Assembly: GCA_035048485.1 (NCBI GenBank)
Contig: CM068585.1
Span: 20,262,001 to 20,326,000 of the forward strand
Direction of reading: 5' to 3'
Source of the DNA: Pteria penguin
Lineage: Eukaryota > Mollusca > Bivalvia > Pterioida > Pteriidae
Length of the DNA stretch: 64,000 nt
Within the stretch, counting starts at the first letter, position 1. Each line of letters opens with the position of its first letter. Both the position numbers and the translations under genes were made by a program. The notes under the pieces were generated by a model. The model did no database searches and was not told where the DNA came from. It saw only the letters and a program-made list of their open reading frames with translations. Shown piece after piece: positions 33,701-41,615 of this stretch.

Positions 33701-35082
33701 AACATCACATGAAAAAAAGTTATCGACGCGTTAGGGAGGAGTTTAAGTAAAAGTCGGGCTATTGATACACTAACAGAATCGAGCAGACCCTTACCTTTAT
33801 ATATTATCGTTATAGTAATCACAAGAAGTATAAGCATGTCGAAATATTATTTTTTCTAAGTCACAATATTTTCATTTTCATTGTTTTGTATTCACATTCC
33901 CATTTACAAAGGTTTATGTCACTTACTTTTGGTTGCCGTTATGATGTTTATTGTTGGCATGTACTTCATGAGTGGCTTGCAGAGAGGTTGATTTGAACAC
34001 TCATAATAATGGGTCATTATAACTAAATAAAAAATAAACAATTTCAAACATTAAACTCACCTTAATTTAAGGATACAGCGCTAATGATCTCTTCTGTCAA
34101 GTTCTGAATACTGTTCCATGAAGACAACCTTTCTCAGGCAACAAAAAATAAGAAATATGGCCGACATTTCTTATTGTGCATGCACAACTTTTTCAATGCA
34201 TTTAAAACAAGGTTATGCTAGGGCAGGGGGTAGATGCATATCCCTTTAGATATATACGTCCCTGGTTCTATAAAATATATCGAGTCAGGTTAAGTCGCCC
34301 CAAAGTGAAGTCACCCCAAAGTCAAGTCGCCCTCTATCGGTTAAGTCGCCCCATATTGTCAAGTAAGGTTGCCCCACATAGAGATCCATCATTATGTTCA
34401 AATATATGTTTGAATTATTGATTATCTTTTTATTGATGAAAATAAAGTTTTATGAATAAATATTTTGGTGTATGTTTACTATAAGATAATTATAAATATC
34501 AATTAAAGTCGCCTCATGCGATTGGTATCTATCTATACTGCCATTACTGATGTATAACTTTTCTCTAGTAATTAAAATCTTGTAATTTTATGAAGGATAA
34601 GACATAAGTAGCACAATCATCAATTTAATTAACATGCATTATAAGTGAACAAAAAGATAACTCAAACAATTATCATAAGCAGATCGATTTCTACATGGCA
34701 TTGGGGCGACTTCACTTGACATTATGCGGCAACTTAACCGATATAGGGCGAATTTAGTATGGGGCGACTTAACCGTAGACCATATATATAAAAGCCAAAA
34801 GGTAAACCATTTTCTGATGTTAACTGCACTGTATCAACTTCATGCATTTTAGTCTACTGACAGTACTATAACAAAAACTGTTTGTTGAAAAGTCGTCTGG
34901 GAAATGTTACTGGACCAGTATAGCCGATTATAGCTTGCTGAACCGGAAAACCGGTGATCTTACACGTTACAGAAAACTTACTCATATTCTCTCATAACAA
35001 ATTTTACGCCATAGGAAATAATGACACCAACGAAAACAGTCGTTTTCTTATACGTCCTGATTGTATTGAATATTGACGACAT
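9618..35082 (-). CDS. AGK: Acylglycerol kinase (AGK), complete gene, 14 coding exons
   Basis: Family knowledge: AGK phosphorylates mono- and diacylglycerol to lysophosphatidic and phosphatidic acid at mitochondrial membranes and, in vertebrates, is also a TIM22 import subunit. Seen: coding exons (sense order) 35082-34982, 30801-30762, 29615-29536, 27990-27915, 26314-26216, 24747-24715, 24167-24073, 23380-23311, 22286-22207, 20870-20659, 17635-17529, 17107-17040, 15509-15413, 9737-9618. All junctions are GT-AG, phases agree, and there are 1278 coding bases = 425 residues (human 422). The N-terminus MSSIFNTIRTYKKTT plus a hydrophobic segment (16-30) mirrors the vertebrate targeting/anchor region. 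KITVFLNPAASSG (62-74) starts the diacylglycerol-kinase catalytic domain; GGDGT is at 125-129, the same position as human Gly126; PIGVIPLGNTN follows at about 150-160. The C-terminus FEAMPIDVRLLKNKLKVF matches the family end. Introns are full of minisatellites and transposons. Confidence 0.94.
10176..12411. mobile_element. 2.2-kb element with ~230-bp inverted terminal repeats
   Basis: AAGCTGGCCTCTCACCATAAAAAGCCG at 10176 recurs inverted, ending at 12411, and the arms align inward through the ATGAACGTCTGACCCAAATGCTC block and more weakly to an AACCGTGACATTT block. TA flanks both ends (10174-10175 and 12412-12413), fitting a TA target duplication. Each arm also holds a 38-bp near-palindrome (ACGGGAGCGAGGT..CCTCGCTCCCGT at 10223-10260). 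No transposase is seen. Lies in AGK intron 13. Confidence 0.8.
12412..12960. other. AGK intron 13, unique part
   Basis: A short local duplication (GTGTAAATTACATATCA twice, about 12852 and 12891) and otherwise nothing recognised. Confidence 0.5.
12964..15395 (-). repeat. 69-bp minisatellite in AGK intron 13 (~31 copies)
   Basis: Unit landmark GTGGTCATACAGATAACATATGATAGGGCTATCAACAATCACT; successive GTGGTC positions 13021, 13090, 13159 give a 69-bp period. Units differ by single bases (GAAGTATT/AAAGCATT, TCCAATAC/TCCACAAC). Because 69 is 23 codons and the unit lacks a minus-strand stop in one frame, long open frames (up to 257 codons) appear; they are intronic. Interrupted by a SINE at 13444-13720. 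Confidence 0.95.
13444..13720 (+). mobile_element. tRNA-derived SINE, full length, family A
   Basis: The head GCCGGCGTGGCCTAGTGG... carries A-box-like and B-box (GGTTCGAGTCC, 13494-13504) promoter elements. A conserved centre follows (CACTGCTTCGGGTGGGTCCG, AGGCAGATGCCGTCACCATA), and it ends in a (TCAA)n tail. Perfect 13-bp target duplication CACAATGGTCATA at 13431-13443 and 13721-13733; it inserted into a minisatellite unit. Confidence 0.93.
15413..15509 (-). CDS. AGK: AGK coding exon 13
   Basis: Acceptor CTGTCTTACAG, donor GTAAGT. Residues 355-386 ending KKIHIQPEIPE, corresponding to the family's QCTLLIPEG segment. A 69-bp minisatellite begins about 17 bp past the donor. Confidence 0.88.
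15510..17039 (-). other. AGK intron 12
   Basis: Apart from the SINE remnant at 16084-16160, unique AT-rich sequence with no frame or repeat that I recognise. Confidence 0.5.
16084..16160 (+). repeat. Degraded tRNA-like SINE head
   Basis: AAGCTTGGTGTAGGGGTT resembles the head of the 19222-19390 SINE, and a perfect B-box GGTTCGATTCC lies at about 16132-16142. The body is not recognisable. Confidence 0.45.
17040..17107 (-). CDS. AGK: AGK coding exon 12
   Basis: Acceptor TTTTGATTTCAG, donor G|GTGAGT. Residues 332-353 including GLGPTELSRTEFI, matching the QLDPTSKEDFL region. Confidence 0.88.
17529..17635 (-). CDS. AGK: AGK coding exon 11
   Basis: Acceptor AATATTTTACAG. Residues 297-331, an acidic linker (VYEEIENDEGDEALEEEV). 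Donor AAT|GTAAGT at 17528-17527 is chosen because the alternative G|GTAAGG about 60 bp on would put the next exon into a frame with a stop. Confidence 0.85.
18225..18735. repeat. Degenerate ~38-bp tandem repeat in AGK intron 10/11
   Basis: About twelve diverged units built from AGTATTACAGGTGAGTAATTCAGTACTT..ATCACTG, with variable deletions. It lies between AGK exons 10 and 11. Confidence 0.75.
19222..19390 (-). mobile_element. tRNA-derived SINE, family B
   Basis: The minus strand reads GGGAGCAAGCTTGGTGTAGTGG.. with B-box GGTTCGATTCC (19329-19339); the tail contains GATTGGTGTTTTACGTC. Target duplication CAGGTAACAGG (19211-19221) / CAGGTAAACAGG (19391-19402). Confidence 0.8.
19432..20650 (-). 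repeat. 36-bp minisatellite in AGK intron 10 (~33 copies)
   Basis: Unit ATTACTGGCTACATGAAGCATTAAAGTAAAGCACTG with ordered variants (TACATCAAACATTATTGTAAAGTACTG alternates with it on the left half). 36 bp is 12 codons, so a minus-strand frame stays open; it is intronic. The array runs up to the donor of AGK exon 10. Confidence 0.95.
20659..20870 (-). CDS. AGK: AGK coding exon 10 (largest)
   Basis: Acceptor TTTCTTTATAG, donor G|GTAATC. Residues 226-295: YWIFGPLKHRWTYIWNSI and RRWPNQFKAKISY, matching YWYLGPLKIK..LKEWPQTHQASISY. Its donor lies at the edge of the 36-bp minisatellite and resembles part of that unit. Confidence 0.93.
20993..21115 (-). repeat. Old SINE family A fragment
   Basis: GTCACACC..TTCACCTATATGGTGCCAACATCTGCCTGATGCAT..CAATGGACCCACC aligns with the middle of the 35808 and 40780 SINEs but with many changes and no head. 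Confidence 0.6.
21380..21885. repeat. 17-bp minisatellite in AGK intron 9 (~30 copies)
   Basis: Units of ACACAATGACAGACAAT, with a deleted 13-14 bp form (ACACAATGACACAAT) interspersed. Because the unit has no stop and 17 is not a multiple of three, all three minus frames stay open for 160-190 codons, which is an artefact. Confidence 0.95.
22207..22286 (-). CDS. AGK: AGK coding exon 9
   Basis: Acceptor TTTGATCTAG, donor GTATGT. Residues 199-224 with TYAMSGMEVGAFTDAKSKAN, matching the VFAMTGLRWGSFRDAGVKVS block. Confidence 0.92.
23311..23380 (-). CDS. AGK: AGK coding exon 8
   Basis: Acceptor ATGGTGAATAG (weak polypyrimidine tract), donor GTATGT. Residues 176-198, LILDATMAVVNG..MDVLKIE, matching ITDATLAIVKG..LDVLQIK. 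Confidence 0.9.
24073..24167 (-). CDS. AGK: AGK coding exon 7
   Basis: Acceptor TTTCTTGCAG, donor GTGAGT. Residues 144-174 with SIPIGVIPLGNTNRFAKL. The vertebrate motif is IPIGFIPLGETSSL, so this protein keeps the more ancestral-looking GNTN. Confidence 0.94.
24715..24747 (-). CDS. AGK: AGK coding exon 6 (33-bp microexon)
   Basis: Acceptor TTTCTATTCAG, donor GTAAGT. Encodes only LVTGVMRKDDP (133-143), matching VVTGVLRRTDE in vertebrates. Symmetric phase 0. Confidence 0.9.
25440..25920. repeat. 37-bp minisatellite in AGK intron 5 (~13 copies)
   Basis: Unit ACAACAGCATAACAGGGTGGACATACATGGACCACAT, landmark GCATA spacing 25641, 25678, 25715. The overlapping minus-strand open frames rich in Cys are repeat translations. 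Confidence 0.9.
26216..26314 (-). CDS. AGK: AGK coding exon 5 (nucleotide-binding loop)
   Basis: Acceptor AATGAACAG, donor GTATCA. Residues 100-132: TEYEGQVKKFL, then DGIVVAGGDGTLLE with GGDGT at 125-129, the nucleotide-binding signature of diacylglycerol and sphingosine kinases. Confidence 0.96.
26387..27208 (-). mobile_element. hAT-like transposon remnant with TTF-type zinc-finger start
   Basis: Inverted ends CAGTGCTCTAAGT / ACTTAGAGCACAG and a perfect 5-bp flank duplication TAATG (26382-26386, 27209-27213). Subterminal GGTCGC/GCGACC motifs cluster at both ends. Inside, a minus-strand frame 26918-26670 starts MATKRTLADFGFGSPRPK and contains KWLSEFSGWCYREGKMFCAVC-like spacing, resembling the N-terminal zinc finger of hAT-type transposases and ZNF862-like proteins. 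No catalytic domain remains. It sits in AGK intron 4. Confidence 0.7.
27552..27902. repeat. 29-bp minisatellite in AGK intron 4 (12 copies)
   Basis: Nearly identical units ATGAAATATTCAAAGAAGAAGGATGTATC; only a few base changes across the array, implying recent expansion. It ends 12 bp from the donor of AGK exon 4. Confidence 0.95.
27915..27990 (-). CDS. AGK: AGK coding exon 4
   Basis: Acceptor ATTTTATTTTAG, donor GTAAGT. Residues 75-99 (SGVKLFRKNAAPLLHIAGLE), matching the LFEKNAAPILHLSG block. A 29-bp minisatellite starts 12-13 bp past its donor. Confidence 0.92.
28140..28560. repeat. ~32-bp minisatellite in AGK intron 3 (~13 copies)
   Basis: Units of CATGGTAAAAACAGGGAAATCCACTCACTTAT with substitutions and small deletions. 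Read on the AGK strand most units contain GTGAGTGG, a donor-like hexamer GTGAGT. Confidence 0.9.
29536..29615 (-). CDS. AGK: AGK coding exon 3
   Basis: Acceptor TTTATTTAAAG, donor G|GTAATG. Residues 48-73 ending KITVFLNPAASS, the conserved start of the diacylglycerol-kinase-like catalytic domain; the last codon (Gly74) is split. Confidence 0.92.
29616..30761 (-). other. AGK intron 2 with weak repeats
   Basis: 29820-30080 has loosely repeated CTACTTGCCAAA..GTAAACCACC phrases, and 30150-30330 has GCACCAGTGTCTAAGGTAAT-like repeats of 30-40 bp. Nothing else recognised. Confidence 0.45.
30762..30801 (-). CDS. AGK: AGK coding exon 2 (40 bp)
   Basis: Acceptor TATGTTCCAG, donor GTGAGT. Encodes NELLRRVYCKEAN (35-47), matching the NLLRRAACQEA region of vertebrate AGK. 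Phase 2 in, phase 0 out. Confidence 0.9.
30802..34287 (-). other. AGK intron 1, mostly unrecognised
   Basis: Two copies of TATGTAAAATACGAAAGTAA (32234, 32574) bracket a block with AGAGGTGAGACCAGGTGCCC that resembles 2466-2500 inverted, probably one dispersed element. A 45-codon minus frame lies at 33037-33171 (see findings). Otherwise AT-rich. Confidence 0.4.
34288..34774. mobile_element. 487-bp MITE-like element
   Basis: Starts GGTTAAGTCGCCCC and ends with its exact inverse GGGGCGACTTAACC. Further internal copies of AAGTCGCC(C/T) in direct orientation on the left and inverted on the right (CTATCGGTTAAGT / ACTTAACCGATAT) give arms of about 75-100 bp. No coding capacity. Lies in AGK intron 1, about 200 bp from exon 1. 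Confidence 0.75.
34982..35082 (-). CDS. AGK: AGK coding exon 1
   Basis: Start ATG at 35082-35080; residues 1-33 plus GA of codon 34, then donor GTAAGT. Encodes a basic N-terminus and a hydrophobic stretch TVFVGVIISYGVKFVM, fitting a mitochondrial signal-anchor. This ATG is chosen because it aligns with the start of vertebrate AGK. Upstream in-frame ATGs exist in the longer open frame (to 35255) but have no family counterpart. Confidence 0.9.
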
Positions 35083-35165
35083 CGTACTTTATTGTCTCTT
35101 TTCGAATTCATCTGATAAAATTTATTACATCTGAAGTCACATTGTAATTTTTGTGAGTCAGTGTT
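35072..35165 (-). repeat. AGK leader segment, copy A (in place)
   Basis: TTGACGACATCGTACTTTATTGTCTC..TCTGATAAAATTTATT..ACATCTGAAGTCACA. It includes the AGK start codon and about 80 bp upstream of it; it recurs at 35363-35419 plus 36383-36425. Confidence 0.85.
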
Positions 35166-35419
35166 GCGCTGGTGCACAGGTAGCCCTTGCGTAAATATAC
35201 TCCATAAAACGCTCAAAGGAAAATCTTCGATAAAGCGATAAAATTCTAAACCCAATTCGTAATACCTTTTTCCGTAATAGTCTTAACAGTTGTGGGTCTA
35301 ACCCCCTCCCCTTTTCTCCCCATGAGCGAAGTGCTAACCTGGCAATATGGAAAACCACAGTAGGTTGACGACATCGTATTTGATTGTCTCTTTTTGAATC
35401 CATCTGATAAAAATTATTA

Positions 35420-36382
35420 TACCCTCCACAAACGAAGTTTGAGGAGGATGGGGTATATATTGGAATCGCCTTGTCCGTCGGTCTGTCTATCTGTCTGTCT
35501 GTCTGTCCGTCTGTCCAGAAAAAAACTTTAAACTTGGCCATAAATTTCGAACCAAAACAGATGGGGCCTTCATACAATACATGTGTATTCCTTGTGGCAA
35601 GACCTTTCTGTCGGTACCAATATTTTTCACCTCGTGACTTTGACCTTGACGTTCGACCTACTTTTGAAAAACTTTAGCCTTATTTATAACTTTTGAATGA
35701 AAAGGGGTGGGGTCTTCATACTACACATGTGTATTATTTGTGGCAAGACCTGTCTGTCGGTACCAAAATTTTTTACTTCGTGACCTTGACATTTGACCTA
35801 CATTTGGATTGATTGATTTATTTTTGTTTAACGTCACACCACGAATATTTCACGTATATGGTGACGGCATCTGCCTGATGCTGGGCATACAAATTTTGAC
35901 ATTTGCAACGGACCCACCCGAAGCAGTGAGGGATCTTTAACGTGTCATGCATACCACGACACGGGGCCTCGGTTTCTACTGTCTCATCGGAAAGACAGAA
36001 CACCAGTGTGCCCAGGGAGGGAGTCGAACTCGGGACCATCGATCACGAGCCGAGAGCCGAACACCTTATCCACTAGGCCATACCGGCTTGTCTCATCCGA
36101 AAGACAGAACACCGGTATGACCAGAGCGGGACTCGAACCCCGGCCTCCCGATACCACTCGGCCACGCCGGCTTCCTACTTTTGGAAAACGTTAACCTTAG
36201 CCATAACTTTTGAACCAAAAGAGATGGGACTTTCATACTACACATGTGCATTCCTTGTAGCAAGACCAGTCTGTCGGTACCAAATTTTTAACCTCGTGAC
36301 CTTTACCTTGGTTTTTGTCCTACTTCGAATTTTGTTGCCGCGGGGTTGGGGTGGGGTATTTGTCCCGTTAGGACAGTTCTAG
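35420..36382. mobile_element. 963-bp dispersed element with nested SINE
   Basis: Begins TACCCTCCACAAACGAAGTTTG and ends GGTGGGGTATTTGTCCCGTTAGGACAG..CTAG, flanked by TTA (35417-35419, 36383-36385). The copy A/copy B comparison gives the empty site. Internal ~150-bp units repeat (TTTCATACTACACATGTG, GCAAGACC.GTCTGTCGGTACCAA, CTCGTGACCTT). A SINE occupies 35808-36173. Confidence 0.8.
35808..36173 (-). mobile_element. Two-headed SINE family A
   Basis: (ATTG)n tail at 35808, conserved centre, first tRNA head about 36002-36088 (B-box region GGAGTCGAACTCGGGACC on the plus strand), then a second, different head 36089-36173 with GACTCGAACCCCGGCC. Imperfect 11-bp target duplication CCTACATTTGG / CCTACTTTTGG (35797, 36174). 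Confidence 0.85.
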
Positions 36383-36611
36383 TTACATCTGAAAAGTCAC
36401 ACTGTATTTTTAAGAATCAGCTGACCCTGAGTATCCGACGATGACTGGAATCAAATCACGGTCGTATCCCGTAGGATACTCTGTCAGTGCATCAAGGTCT
36501 AAGGTTTTCATTGAGATTTCCGGTTTGCACCTCCACACAGCCACCAAGCATTGTCATCCAAATCACCATGCCTAACACTGTCATCCAAAACCACCAAATA
36601 TTGTCCCTTAA

Positions 36612-37440
36612 ATGTACCACTACCACCACTGTCAGTTACTTCCTACAACTATCAAACATTATCTAACACCACCACCTAACATTGTAATTTCCTATCACCA
36701 CCATACATCGTCTCTTACCACCTACACTACGACCACCACACATTGTCTCTTACCACCACTATCACTACTAAATACTTTCTATCACTCAAACAATGTCCTC
36801 CTCAACTACCTCCTCACCACCAAACATCGTCCTCCTCTACCACACATTGTCTCTTACCACCACCATCACTACCAAATACTTTCTATCACTACCAACAATG
36901 TCTTCCACCATCACATCAAACAATGTCCTCCTCAACTACCTCCTCACCACCAAACATCTTCCTCTTCCACCACCAAACATTGTCTCTTACCACCACCATC
37001 ACTTCCAAATACTTTCTATCACTACCAACATTGTCTTCCACCATCACATCAAACATTGTCCTCCTCAACTACCTCCTCACCACCAAACATCGTCCTCCTA
37101 AACCACCACACATTGTCTCTTACCACCACCATCACTACCGAATACTTTCTATCACTACCAACATTGTCTTCCACCATCACATCAAACATTGTCCTCCTCA
37201 ACTACCTACTCACCACCAAACACCGTCCTCCTCTACCACACAATGTCCCTCACCATCTCCAACTCCAGCTCCAAATAAATTTACCACCACCAAACATTGT
37301 CTTCCACCACCATCACTCAAACATTGTTCTACCACTACGTCCACCACCACCAAACATTGTTCCTCACAATCTCCAACATCACCCCCACTTACAAATACTC
37401 CCTTCCACCATTAAACATTGTCCACCACCACCTTCAAAAG
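36612..37440 (+). repeat. CCA-rich ~132-bp satellite
   Basis: Landmark TACCACCACCATCACT recurs at about 36855, 36988 and 37120, giving a period near 132 bp, with ACCACCA/TCCTCC subrepeats throughout. Open frames of 100-312 codons on the plus strand in two frames read as Thr/His/Pro/Ser runs and are not credible proteins. Confidence 0.85.
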
Positions 37441-37965
37441 CTGTACGTCACAATACTAGTGAAATAATCTTTATTGGTATATTTATTTTTGAACATTGTG
37501 TTAGGGTTATGGTAGGATCAACTGAGAAGGTCATCCAGTGTGTCTGCTGAAGGTGAATGATTTTTTCCAGGTACCCAATGCCCCACCGTATGTACTGGAA
37601 ATAATCAAGAAGGCGATTTAATCAACAAACATATATTCTGCATTATTCTCTATATATACAATTATTTATTATTGAATTATTGACTGTCATATAAAAATTC
37701 AAGTACCATGAATATCATATACAAATTAATTATGTAAAATTGGGAAAATGCATGAATAGAACTAAAGCATTTTAAAAAATATATATATATTTCTTATTAT
37801 TCAATCCATAATTTATAGTAAATATTAGTGATAATTATATTTAATTCAAATAAATATTGTTTAAACCAACTAGATCATTTTTGATTAGAAATAATTTATC
37901 AATTCCTTTTCACTATTCAGTCATTCACTTGTTTAATATTGTTGTATTTATATTGCAATAAGTGC

Positions 37966-38085
<120 letters not shown>

Positions 38086-38208
38086 ACAAGAAAGCGACAA
38101 ACGACACTAATATAAAAAAAATTCTGCATTGACCCACGGTTGATCCGACATTTTTGAATAGTGAACGTTGTTGTTATATTTCCTACTTGTGCTTTTATAT
38201 ATATATAT

Positions 38209-38425
38209 AATCAGTGAAACACCTGGGAGTACTGTGGCTCTTGGATCTTCGAAGAAATACCTGTAGAAAATAAAGACAAATTAGACAAATATATAAAGCA
38301 CATAGACATTACAGCTAACAAGGTACCCTATATTTCACTTATATTCGTTCCCCGTCTGGGCCTCGAACCCAATCACCTAGCCGTCATGCATCCGACCCTC
38401 TAACCGACTGAGCTACCCGAGCTCC
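38209..38425 (-). mobile_element. tRNA-derived SINE, family C
   Basis: On the minus strand the head reads GAGCTCGGGTAGCTCAGTCGG (A-box TAGCTCAGTCGG) with B-box GGTTCGAGGCC at 38365-38375. The body contains TTAGACAAATATATAAAGCAC, and the tail ends at ATCAGTGAAACACCTG. A second copy is at 39149. Confidence 0.85.
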
Positions 38426-39148
38426 ACAAAAAATGGAGCTTTAATAGCCAATCATTAGCTAATCGCATGCATGACAACACGGCCGCGGAAAGTGAAGGAA
38501 TTTACCCGACGTAAACGCAGGCGGATCCTCTGAGAGAATACATCTCCGAAAGAGAAATAAAAATTAAATAATGTATTTATTATAGTTACTATAACACGGT
38601 ACACGTGTATTTGTTTATATTTATAAAGTACTTTAATTCTATTGGTCAGTATTTTAGTACTCACCTGTGATACAGGTATTTAAATGTACTCAGCACGAAA
38701 ATTATATGATAGGAAGGTAATGTTTTGAAGTTAGTGAGGGTATTTGGTTATTCGAAGGCTAACCTCAGTGCAGTCAACTCACTATTATCCCCAACCGCCC
38801 ACCCTGTAAATATGTTATGATTGATTATATTTTGAAAATAATTAAAGAGTCAATCAATGGTCATATCGAACACGTATTCTCGAATACAGGTCTTTAAGAC
38901 ATGTTTGTCTGTACTTTTATACTTACATTTTTGTCTTGTATATATATTTAATAGAAATGTTTGTATTTTACAGACTCCTGGCACTTACAGCCACAGAACG
39001 CGTATTATGTACTTATGTAGATAGATGTATTAATTAAATAAAATTACTGCACTTTTCAGAGCGCTTCATCCTCAAACAGTGTGTATGTTTATTTTATAAA
39101 TGATTTATGTTCGTTTGAGTGAAACGAATTAGAACATAAGCACAAATA

Positions 39149-39314
39149 GAATCAGTGAAACACCTGTGAGTACTATGGACCTTGGATCTCCGAAGAAATA
39201 CCTGTAGAAAATAAAGACAAATTAGACAAATATATAAAGCACAAAGACACTACAGCTAACAAGGTATCCTATATTTCACTTATATTCGTTCCCCGTCTGG
39301 GACTCGAACCCATA
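39149..39314 (-). mobile_element. tRNA-derived SINE, family C, head truncated
   Basis: Aligns over its whole length with 38209-38370 (over 90% identical by eye) and stops inside the tRNA head at GGACTCGAACCCA, where ATATATA follows. Confidence 0.85.
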
Positions 39315-40285
39315 TATATACTGTATAGCCAGGGACTTGCATATCTATCTTTAGATATATATGTCCCTGTTATAGCATTTGATCAGTAAACTATGCTATG
39401 TATAAATACAACGCCATATATGCAAATTTACACCTAGATATTAATTGGATTATTTGTTTCTTCGCTCTGTAGTTTAGATTGTCCAGATCATCTGCGAACA
39501 TGTTCACATCAATCGAATATTACATGGTTGTATGTGATTGCTGTATGATACAAAGAAATAAATCAAAATATACATGTAATAATGATAATTTTCAATGGGA
39601 TCAGTCCAATACATAAAATACTCCACTGAAAGACATATTTGTCTATTTATGTACATATATTACTTATTGTTGTAGATGAGTTTTTAAAACTTACTCGTTC
39701 TGATTGTTACTTAAAAGTATTATTTAAGAATAATTAACACTGTCAAACACTCTATGTATGTATGTATGTATATAAGTCTAACTATGTAATTAATTATGTC
39801 TAATTATATACTATCGTTCATCACATTACATAATTTCAATATGAATTTATTGTGTAAATTATAGCGTAATATAAGATATAATAAGTAGTTCTCCAAAAGG
39901 AAGTAAAATATACTAAAAGAAATATCACACTCTTTGCCGCAAATTTTCGGCTTCCTGGCCTTTATCAAGCAATAGTTAGAATAGTACAGTAGATCTACGT
40001 AACATCCATCTTCAAGGGCGGATTTAAGGGGTGGGGTTTCGGGAAAACACCACCCCCCCCCCCCCGGATTTCGGGAGGGGGTCCTTTCGACGAAGGTCAG
40101 TTCATGTCCTCATGCTTGCTATCGCTGCGCGAAGATCTAGACTTAGGAATAGAAAGGAACCCTACTAATACCCAGACATAGACCATAGATTAGCCATGGA
40201 CCGCAAAACAATATATGCTTTACTTGGAACAGGTATGCACGGGGAAAATGGACTTTCCCCAATAATAACCACCAATATGTAGATG

Positions 40286-40495
40286 ACTTTTGCAATTCCT
40301 AGAATCTTACATGGCATTGAGCTGCTAAATTACAGGAAATAGGACCTCGAGAGTCTAGAAAAATTCCAAAGACAAACTCTCAGACAATTGCAGACCTTGC
40401 CTAAAAGAACGGCAAACATTGCAGTCACTTCACAAGTTGGTGTCTTACAAACAGGACAGATTGACCTACGCATCCTCAATACCGCAGACAAAAGC
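40286..40495 (+). pseudogene. Non-LTR reverse transcriptase C-terminal fragment
   Basis: Frame from ACT at 40286 reads FAIPRILHGIELLNYRK, one stop, then DLESLEKFQRQTLRQLQTLP and KRTANIAVTSQVGVL. The pattern (P-R-L-Y-G-x-E, then L-E-x-F-Q-R-x-x-L-x-Q-x-Q-x-L-P) is the post-thumb region of invertebrate non-LTR reverse transcriptases. Short, interrupted, surely inactive. Confidence 0.65.
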
Positions 40496-40779
40496 TTTAT
40501 CTTTTAATTTACGAATAGACCATTTTTATCTAAATATGATAGATCACATTTGCTGATCCATAGAAAATGCGGGCAGGGTGGTGATCCACCTCTCTTTTTA
40601 TATGCTGTTTAAATCACGATGCGCACTGTGCCTTGTGCTATACTTCGTATGTGTTAGAGGACAATTTAGTGTATAAAGACCAGTGCATAGTGTACTACAG
40701 CCTATCATGTATTGTATTTTCAATCCATTTGACTAACACTGTCCCATTGTTTCCCCATACTTAACCTGTAAAAATGTCC

Positions 40780-41057
40780 ATTGATTGATTATTGTTTTAC
40801 GTCACTCAACGATTATTTCACGTACATGGTGACGGCATTTGCCTGATGCATTGCATACAAATTTAGACCTTTGAACGGACCCACCCGAAGCAGTGAGGGA
40901 GCTTTTTTACGTGCCACGCCTACCGTGACACAGGGCCTCGGTTTCTACTGTCTCATCGGAAAAACAGAACACCGGTGTGCCCAGGGAGGGAGTCGAACCC
41001 GGGACCCTCGATCACGAGCCGAGAGCCGAACACTTTATCCACTAGGCCATACCGGCT
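40780..41057 (-). mobile_element. tRNA-derived SINE, family A, full length
   Basis: (ATTG)n end, conserved centre (GGACCCACCCGAAGCAGTGAGG), tRNA head with GAGTCGAACCCGGGACC near 40990. Target duplication TGTAAAAATGTCC / TGTAGAAATTTCC (40767-40779, 41058-41070). Confidence 0.92.
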
Positions 41058-41394
41058 TGTAGAAATTTCCTCCACACTGCATAGTAACAGTAATGTACCT
41101 TTTACCCATAAATTAGACCTAACAGTATTGTTGTATCATATTAAGTCAAACTGTGTTTCAAACACAGCATACCTCTACATATACATTGTGCAGAGGTTAG
41201 TTAGTTAGTTAGTTAAGTACTGTATATATGTTGAATTCAAGTAACGCAGTCCCATACTAAATCAAATTTCCCTATATGATTGTATATAACCACCTTGAGT
41301 AGCTAGTTAGTTATTTATTCATTCATCTATCCACTTATTTATGGATAGCCTTCACACTGAATAAGATCTCTGCCCCAAAACGGCTTTATCTAGC

Positions 41395-41615
41395 CATGCA
41401 TGGACAAATTGCCCCCACTCTGAAATTGCCCTCTACCTAGATTTAGAAGATAAGTGTCCCCTACACGTAATATATTTCCCAACTGCATTTGTAAGATCCA
41501 TGGATAAATTGCGCCTACTCTGAAATTACCTTCTGTCTAGAATTAGATGTCACGTATCCCCTACATATTATAAATTTCCCTACAAATTACAATTTCCCCA
41601 ACTGCACTTGTGAAT
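41395..41615. repeat. Two-copy ~120-bp tandem duplication
   Basis: CATGGACAAATTGCCCCCACTCTGAAATT at 41399 recurs as CATGGATAAATTGCGCCTACTCTGAAATT at 41501; CCCCTACA..TATTATA..TTTCCC and CAACTGCA.TTGT also repeat. Confidence 0.7.

Larger units (their letters stand above)
35363..36425 (-). repeat. AGK leader segment, copy B, split by an insertion
   Basis: TTGACGACATCGTATTTGATTGTCTC..CATCTGATAAAAATTATTA up to 35419 and TTACATCTGAAAAGTCACACTG from 36383 align collinearly with copy A, with the 35420-36382 insertion between. The ATGTCGTCA start context is kept, but the downstream coding part is not AGK. Confidence 0.85.

Noticed and set aside
33911..34082. Candidate AGK first exons with donors at 33926 and 34067
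   Set aside because: Their phases or frames do not join to exon 2; the exon at 34982-35082 fits both phase and homology.
36612..37550. 312-codon plus-strand frame
   Set aside because: Reads through CCA-rich satellite in two frames at once as Thr/His/Pro runs; no protein-like composition.
38345..38425. Possible minus-strand tRNA gene with good A and B boxes
   Set aside because: A second copy at 39149-39314 shares the 3' body, showing a SINE family.
38659..38760. Minus-strand exon-like stretch ending CACAG|GTGAGT considered as AGK exon 1
   Set aside because: No ATG before an in-frame stop, and a better exon 1 exists.
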